64,000 nt of DNA from UBA3910 sp002391465 (lineage in GTDB: Bacteria > Bacillota > Limnochordia > Darwinibacteriales > Darwinibacteriaceae). The stretch's first letter is position 1, and every line of letters begins with the position of its first letter. Position numbers and translations under genes: made by a program. This document shows positions 59,866 to 64,000 of this stretch, piece after piece. The DNA is taken from the NCBI GenBank assembly GCA_030054835.1, contig JASGVS010000031.1, positions 1 to 64,000 of the forward strand. The letters are read 5' to 3'. The notes under the pieces are model-generated. The model searched no databases. It worked only from the letters and a program-made list of their open reading frames with translations, and was not told the DNA's origin.

Positions 59866-62800
59866 TTGTCCTTACACAATCTGACCGATTTAGTGCGGCA
59901 GAGTAGAGAACTGGTGGCGGCACGGGAGACTATTGAAAAGGGCCGCAGCCATATTTTTACCGGGCTTTCCGGCGGGCAGCGTTCAATCTTTCTCAGCGCA
60001 ATTTACAATCCAAACCGGGTGACCTTAGTGGTTACCCCCAGTTTAGACCAAGCGGAAAAACTGGCTGCAGATGCGGCTGTTCTGCTGCCCCACTGCAGTC
60101 CCCTCATCTGGGAAGGTAACGAGCTCATGCCCTATGAAGAGGCCTTGCCCGCTTTGGATCTGCGCACGGAACGGCTGCAGGTTCTGCAGCTGGGAAGAAG
60201 GCCCGGTACTATCATCTTTGCTCCGGTGATCGGCTTGCTGGAGGGATTGGCGGGGGCTGACCGCTTCTTAAATTCGCAATTTTCAGTAGATTTGTCCTCC
60301 CGCTTCGATCTGGATGAACTGGCGGAAAGGCTTGTTATGCTCGGCTATGAGCGGCTCCCGGCTGTGGAGGGTCCGGGGCAGTTCAGTATTCGAGGCGGTA
60401 TTGTGGACATCAGTCCGGTTACAATGGACCAGCCGGTACGACTAGAGTTTTTTGGCGATGAAATTGACTCTCTTCGCCTGTTCAGCTACGAAACGCAGCG
60501 GTCCCTGGAGAACATCCAGGAGGTTGTAATTGGCCCCGCCCGGGAGACTTTATACGATGCTGCTGAGCTGGAACAGATTAAGGAAGCCATTTGGGAGGCT
60601 GCCCAAGTCCAAGGCGAACGCCTGCACAGGCTGATGCGGGTAGAAGAGGCGGATCATCTCCAGGCTCAGGTGGCCCGCCATCTGGAAGCCTTTGAAGAGC
60701 GGGGCTATTTCCCCGGTATGGAGCAGTACAAACCGTTCCTTGGCAAGCTAGCTACCTTGTTTGATTACCTGCCCGAGGATCTGCTTCTCATATTAGACGA
60801 GCCCCTGCGCCTGAAAGAGGCGGTTGATCATGCCTATTTGGAAATAAGTGAGACCATTGCCCAACTAGTAGAGAGGGGCAAGGTTTTACCTGCCTTAACG
60901 GGTCTTTATCGGGATTGGACAGAGCTGTGGCAGATTTTCCAGCGTTATAACCCCCTTTACCTTTCCGTGTTGGGTAAACGGGTGACAGGCATGGAGGGGG
61001 CGAGCAGTACCTCCTTGGGCCTGCGCATGCCTGAACACTTTGCCGGCAGTATTGAGCGCATGCTGAAACAGGTGAAAAAGTGGCGACGGGATCACTACCG
61101 TATCCTGCTTCTCGTTTCCACCCAGGAGCGGGGCGAGCGGTTGGTGGAGATCTTGCGGGAAGAGGAAGTACCTGCCCTTTACGTTGAGGAGCTTGGTAAA
61201 GAGCTTCAGATCGGCAACTGCGTGATCACCACGGGTGATCTCCAGACCGGATTTGAATTCCCCGCCTTTAAACTGGTTGTCCTAACTGAATTGGAGCTGT
61301 ACGGTAGGGAGCGGGTGAGGGCCCGGCCCACCAAGGTGGAAGAGGGGCTGAAGATCGCCCCCAGCGAGCTCAAACCCGGTGATTACGTGGTCCATATCAA
61401 CCACGGGATCGGTCAGTATATGGGCATTGAAGTCCTGCAGGTTGATGACCGCTCCAAAGACTACCTGCTCATTCGCTACGCAGGAAAAGACCGACTTTAC
61501 GTACCAACGGACCAGATTCACCTTCTCCAGCGCTATGTTGGCCTAGATGAGGGTGCACCCCGCCTGTCCAAATTGGGCGGCAACGAGTGGGCCCGGGTCA
61601 AGCAGAAGGCCAAGGAATCGGTACATAAAATGGCGGAAGGCCTGCTTGAATTGTACGCTGAGCGCCAGGCCGTGCCCGGTTTTGCCTTTTCGGAAGATAC
61701 CCCTTGGCAGCGGGACTTAGAGGCCACTTTTCCCTACCAGGAAACGCCTGACCAAATGGAAGCAATCGAGGCGGTTAAGGGGGATATGGAGAAACCAAGA
61801 CCCATGGACCGTCTGCTCTGCGGCGATGTGGGTTACGGCAAGACGGAAGTGGCGGTACGGGCCGCTTTCAAAGCGGTTACCAACGACAAACAAGTAGCTG
61901 TGCTCGTACCTACCACCATTTTAGCCCAGCAGCACCACCGCACTTTCGTCGAGCGTTTTGAAGGTTTCCCCGTTAATGTGGGAGTGGTGAGCCGCTTCCA
62001 ATCCCAGCGGGAGATTACCAAAACAATTAAGGGGCTTGCCTCAGGCGCAATCGACATTGTGATCGGCACCCACAGGCTGCTCTCTTCGGACGTGAAGTTC
62101 AAGGATTTGGGCTTGGTAATTATCGACGAGGAGCAGCGGTTTGGTGTTGCCCAAAAAGAATGGTTGAAAAAGGTGGCACCGACCGTGGACGTGCTTACGT
62201 TATCGGCCACGCCCATCCCCCGGACGCTGCACATGGCTATGGTGGGTGTGCGTGATATGAGTGTGATAGCTACTCCGCCTGAGGATCGCTATCCGGTTCG
62301 GACCTATGTGGTGGAATACGATGAACAGCTCATCCGCCAGGCGATTATGCGGGAGTTGGCCCGTCAAGGACAGGTGTATTTCGTCCACAACCGGGTTCAT
62401 TCCATTGATTATGTTTACAGCGAGCTGCAGAAACTGGTGCCCGAGGCCCGCATTGCTGTTGCCCATGGGCAGATGGATGAGGCCGTTTTAGAGCGGGTAA
62501 TGCTCGATTTTTACAACGGTGAGTTTGATATCCTGCTCTGCACCACCATCATTGAAAGCGGGATGGATATTGCCAATGTAAACACCTTGATTGTGGACAA
62601 CGCGGACTACTTCGGCCTAGCCCAGCTTTATCAGCTGCGGGGCCGGGTTGGGCGCACTAACCGGGTGGCATATGCCTACTTCACCCACCGTAAAGACAAG
62701 ATCTTAACGGAAGAAGCGGAAAAAAGGCTGTCCGCCATTAAGGAATTTACCGAACTGGGCTCCGGTATCCGCATCGCCATGCGCGATTTGGAGATCCGGG

Positions 62801-63369
62801 GAGCAGGGAACCTGTTAGGCCCAGAGCAGCATGGGTTTATTGCCTCGGTCGGCTTTGAGCTTTACACTAAGCTCTTAGAAGAATCCATCCGTGAGCTGAA
62901 AGGTGAAAAGGTTGTGGAACCGCCTGAACCTGTATTAGATCTACAGGTTAACGCCTACATCGACGATCGCTACGTGGGCGACCCGGCGCAGAAGGTGGAA
63001 CTTTATCAGAAGATCATTAATGTGACTGATTTAGAGGCCTGCGCCGAGCTGGAGGATGAAATAACGGACCGCTTTGGCGATCCCCCCGATGCGGTATACA
63101 ACCTGCTCCAGATCGGCCGGATAAGAGTGTTGTCCCGCCGGGCGGGCATTGCCAATATTATGGCCCGGGAGCGGCACTTTGAGATCAAGTTCCTGGAAGG
63201 TTTGGCCATTGACGCCGAGCAGTACGCAGAACTATACCAGCGTTATCGGGGCAAAATCTCTTACCGCCACGGGAAAGCGGGGAGGCTGCTTGTGGAGCGG
63301 AGGGCCCATGAAGAAGGTAAGAGCCTAGCCTTTCTAATCGACGTACTCGCCACTTTGCAGAATGAATAA
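59866..63369 (+). CDS. mfd: Transcription-repair coupling factor Mfd
   Basis: A 1,167-residue SF2 translocase that removes stalled RNA polymerase and recruits nucleotide excision repair. It has a UvrB-like N-terminal part (about 1-330), the CarD-like RNA polymerase-interacting domain (LKPGDYVVHINHGIGQYMGIE, near residue 500), helicase motifs GDVGYGKTEVAVRAAFKA, DEEQRFGV and RGRVGRTNRVAYAYF, and the C-terminal TRCF domain. TTG start behind AAAGGGG. Confidence 0.97.
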   Translation: MSLHNLTDLVRQSRELVAARETIEKGRSHIFTGLSGGQRSIFLSAIYNPNRVTLVVTPSLDQAEKLAADAAVLLPHCSPLIWEGNELMPYEEALPALDLRTERLQVLQLGRRPGTIIFAPVIGLLEGLAGADRFLNSQFSVDLSSRFDLDELAERLVMLGYERLPAVEGPGQFSIRGGIVDISPVTMDQPVRLEFFGDEIDSLRLFSYETQRSLENIQEVVIGPARETLYDAAELEQIKEAIWEAAQVQGERLHRLMRVEEADHLQAQVARHLEAFEERGYFPGMEQYKPFLGKLATLFDYLPEDLLLILDEPLRLKEAVDHAYLEISETIAQLVERGKVLPALTGLYRDWTELWQIFQRYNPLYLSVLGKRVTGMEGASSTSLGLRMPEHFAGSIERMLKQVKKWRRDHYRILLLVSTQERGERLVEILREEEVPALYVEELGKELQIGNCVITTGDLQTGFEFPAFKLVVLTELELYGRERVRARPTKVEEGLKIAPSELKPGDYVVHINHGIGQYMGIEVLQVDDRSKDYLLIRYAGKDRLYVPTDQIHLLQRYVGLDEGAPRLSKLGGNEWARVKQKAKESVHKMAEGLLELYAERQAVPGFAFSEDTPWQRDLEATFPYQETPDQMEAIEAVKGDMEKPRPMDRLLCGDVGYGKTEVAVRAAFKAVTNDKQVAVLVPTTILAQQHHRTFVERFEGFPVNVGVVSRFQSQREITKTIKGLASGAIDIVIGTHRLLSSDVKFKDLGLVIIDEEQRFGVAQKEWLKKVAPTVDVLTLSATPIPRTLHMAMVGVRDMSVIATPPEDRYPVRTYVVEYDEQLIRQAIMRELARQGQVYFVHNRVHSIDYVYSELQKLVPEARIAVAHGQMDEAVLERVMLDFYNGEFDILLCTTIIESGMDIANVNTLIVDNADYFGLAQLYQLRGRVGRTNRVAYAYFTHRKDKILTEEAEKRLSAIKEFTELGSGIRIAMRDLEIRGAGNLLGPEQHGFIASVGFELYTKLLEESIRELKGEKVVEPPEPVLDLQVNAYIDDRYVGDPAQKVELYQKIINVTDLEACAELEDEITDRFGDPPDAVYNLLQIGRIRVLSRRAGIANIMARERHFEIKFLEGLAIDAEQYAELYQRYRGKISYRHGKAGRLLVERRAHEEGKSLAFLIDVLATLQNE

Positions 63370-63425
63370 AAGTGGAAGTGCAGGTCATACTAATCCCGAG
63401 CCAACTTAACAGGAGGGGTGCGACT

Positions 63426-63959
63426 TTGAAGGCAACGGGTATAGTAAGACGTATTGACGATTTGGGTCGCGTTGTCATTCCCAAAGAAATCCGGCGCACT
63501 TTGCGAATCCGCGAAGGCGATCCCTTAGAAATTTTTGTTGATCGGGACGGAGAAGTCATTCTCAAAAAGTATTCACCCATCGGTGAATTAGGCGATTTCG
63601 CCCAGGAATATTCTGACTCCCTCTATGAGACCACGAATCATATTGCAATCATTACTGATCGTGATGCAGTTGTCGCGGTATCGGGGGCACCCAAGAAACA
63701 GTGGATCGATCAAAATGTAGTTGCAGTGGTTGAAGAGGCGATGGAAACGCGGAAGACCATTATCACCCGGGCCGGGGAACACCCTGAAGGGGAGCAGTGG
63801 GACTTTGCCATGCAGGTGATTGCGCCCATCATTTCGGAGGGAGACCCCATAGGCACCGTAATCCTCGGCAGCAACGATCCCAATGTGACCCTGGGTGAAT
63901 TGGAGACAAAGCTGTGCGAAACGGCGGCGGGCTTTTTGGCAAAACAGATGGAGCAGTAA
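63426..63959 (+). CDS. spoVT: Stage V sporulation protein T (SpoVT)
   Basis: A 177-residue regulator. An AbrB-like swapped-hairpin domain (KATGIVRRIDDLGRVVIPKEIRRTLRIREGDPLEIFV) is followed by a GAF-like domain (about 55-177, ending FLAKQMEQ). It controls sigma-G genes in the forespore. The TTG at 63426 behind AGGAGGGG gives the family length of 178 codons; the frame upstream is longer but not supported. It is firm evidence for endospore formation. Confidence 0.96.
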   Translation: MKATGIVRRIDDLGRVVIPKEIRRTLRIREGDPLEIFVDRDGEVILKKYSPIGELGDFAQEYSDSLYETTNHIAIITDRDAVVAVSGAPKKQWIDQNVVAVVEEAMETRKTIITRAGEHPEGEQWDFAMQVIAPIISEGDPIGTVILGSNDPNVTLGELETKLCETAAGFLAKQMEQ

Positions 63960-64000
63960 CAAGGGGCAAATATATAAAGAAAGTGCAGGGGACTCCTAGC
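63960..64000. other. Right edge, no feature seen
   Basis: Short non-coding end of the window after spoVT; nothing recognisable. Confidence 0.5.

Noticed and set aside
1..64000. CRISPR arrays, prophage or tRNA genes
   Set aside because: No regularly spaced direct repeats, phage structural genes or cloverleaf-type sequences were seen on either strand.

Overview
The window is the replication-origin region of a spore-forming Bacillota chromosome, probably from a clostridial or Limnochordia-like lineage rather than Bacilli. Evidence for this: the dnaA-dnaN-S4-recF-gyrB-gyrA-rRNA order on the minus strand; rpmH-rnpA-yidD-yidC-jag-mnmE-mnmG-rsmG-noc-parA-parB on the plus strand; and sporulation-associated genes (yyaC, lonC, veg, a SipL-like coat protein, spoVT). 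The glycine decarboxylase P protein is split into two subunits. The species cannot be named from this window. Two exported proteins that are lipoproteins in ordinary Gram-positives (a PrsA-like foldase and a sugar-binding protein) lack a lipobox cysteine, which hints at a diderm or otherwise unusual envelope.

Layout. 1-418: 5' leader of a 16S rRNA gene on the minus strand with two tandem promoters; the 16S gene itself runs off the left edge. 419-5445 (minus): GNAT acetyltransferase, gyrA, gyrB. 5495-7432: a remB/yaaB (DUF370) gene broken by a complete 1,696-bp insertion sequence with 16-bp terminal inverted repeats and a 5-bp target duplication. 7444-11499 (minus): recF, S4-domain gene, dnaN, dnaA. 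11500-12072: oriC with many DnaA boxes; a second box cluster lies between dnaA and dnaN. From 12073 on, nearly everything is on the plus strand, leading away from the origin.

12073-21213 holds ribosomal protein L34, RNase P protein, membrane insertase, tRNA modification and chromosome-segregation genes. It contains four exact parS sites within 600 bp, one forming the transcription terminator of parAB, and an exact Noc-binding site inside noc. 21214-32662 is mixed: yyaC, a YkvI-like membrane protein, a TPR protein, the gcvT-gcvH-gcvPA-gcvPB operon, the PrsA-like foldase, DUF951, a P-loop ATPase, QueT, ychF and a DUF1349 protein. 32663-37029 is a ChvE/GguA/GguB-type sugar ABC transporter behind a structured leader. 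37117-48784 carries rpsF-ssb-rpsR, yybS-rplI-lonC, mgtE with its own structured leader, ridA, ddl, an ABC-F ATPase, a DnaD-like gene and the replicative helicase. 48796-63959 carries rsmA, a YkuK-like gene, veg, two LysM proteins, ispE, purR, a short glmU, prs, rplY, pth, mfd and spoVT.

Most genes form a core set for replication initiation, origin segregation, translation and nucleotide/cell-wall precursor supply. The most informative anomalies are the IS-split remB, the parS-terminator fusion and parS cluster, the Noc site within noc, an inverted pair of perfect DnaA boxes 11.5 kb from oriC, two unassigned structured mRNA leaders, and a GlmU that lacks its acetyltransferase half.
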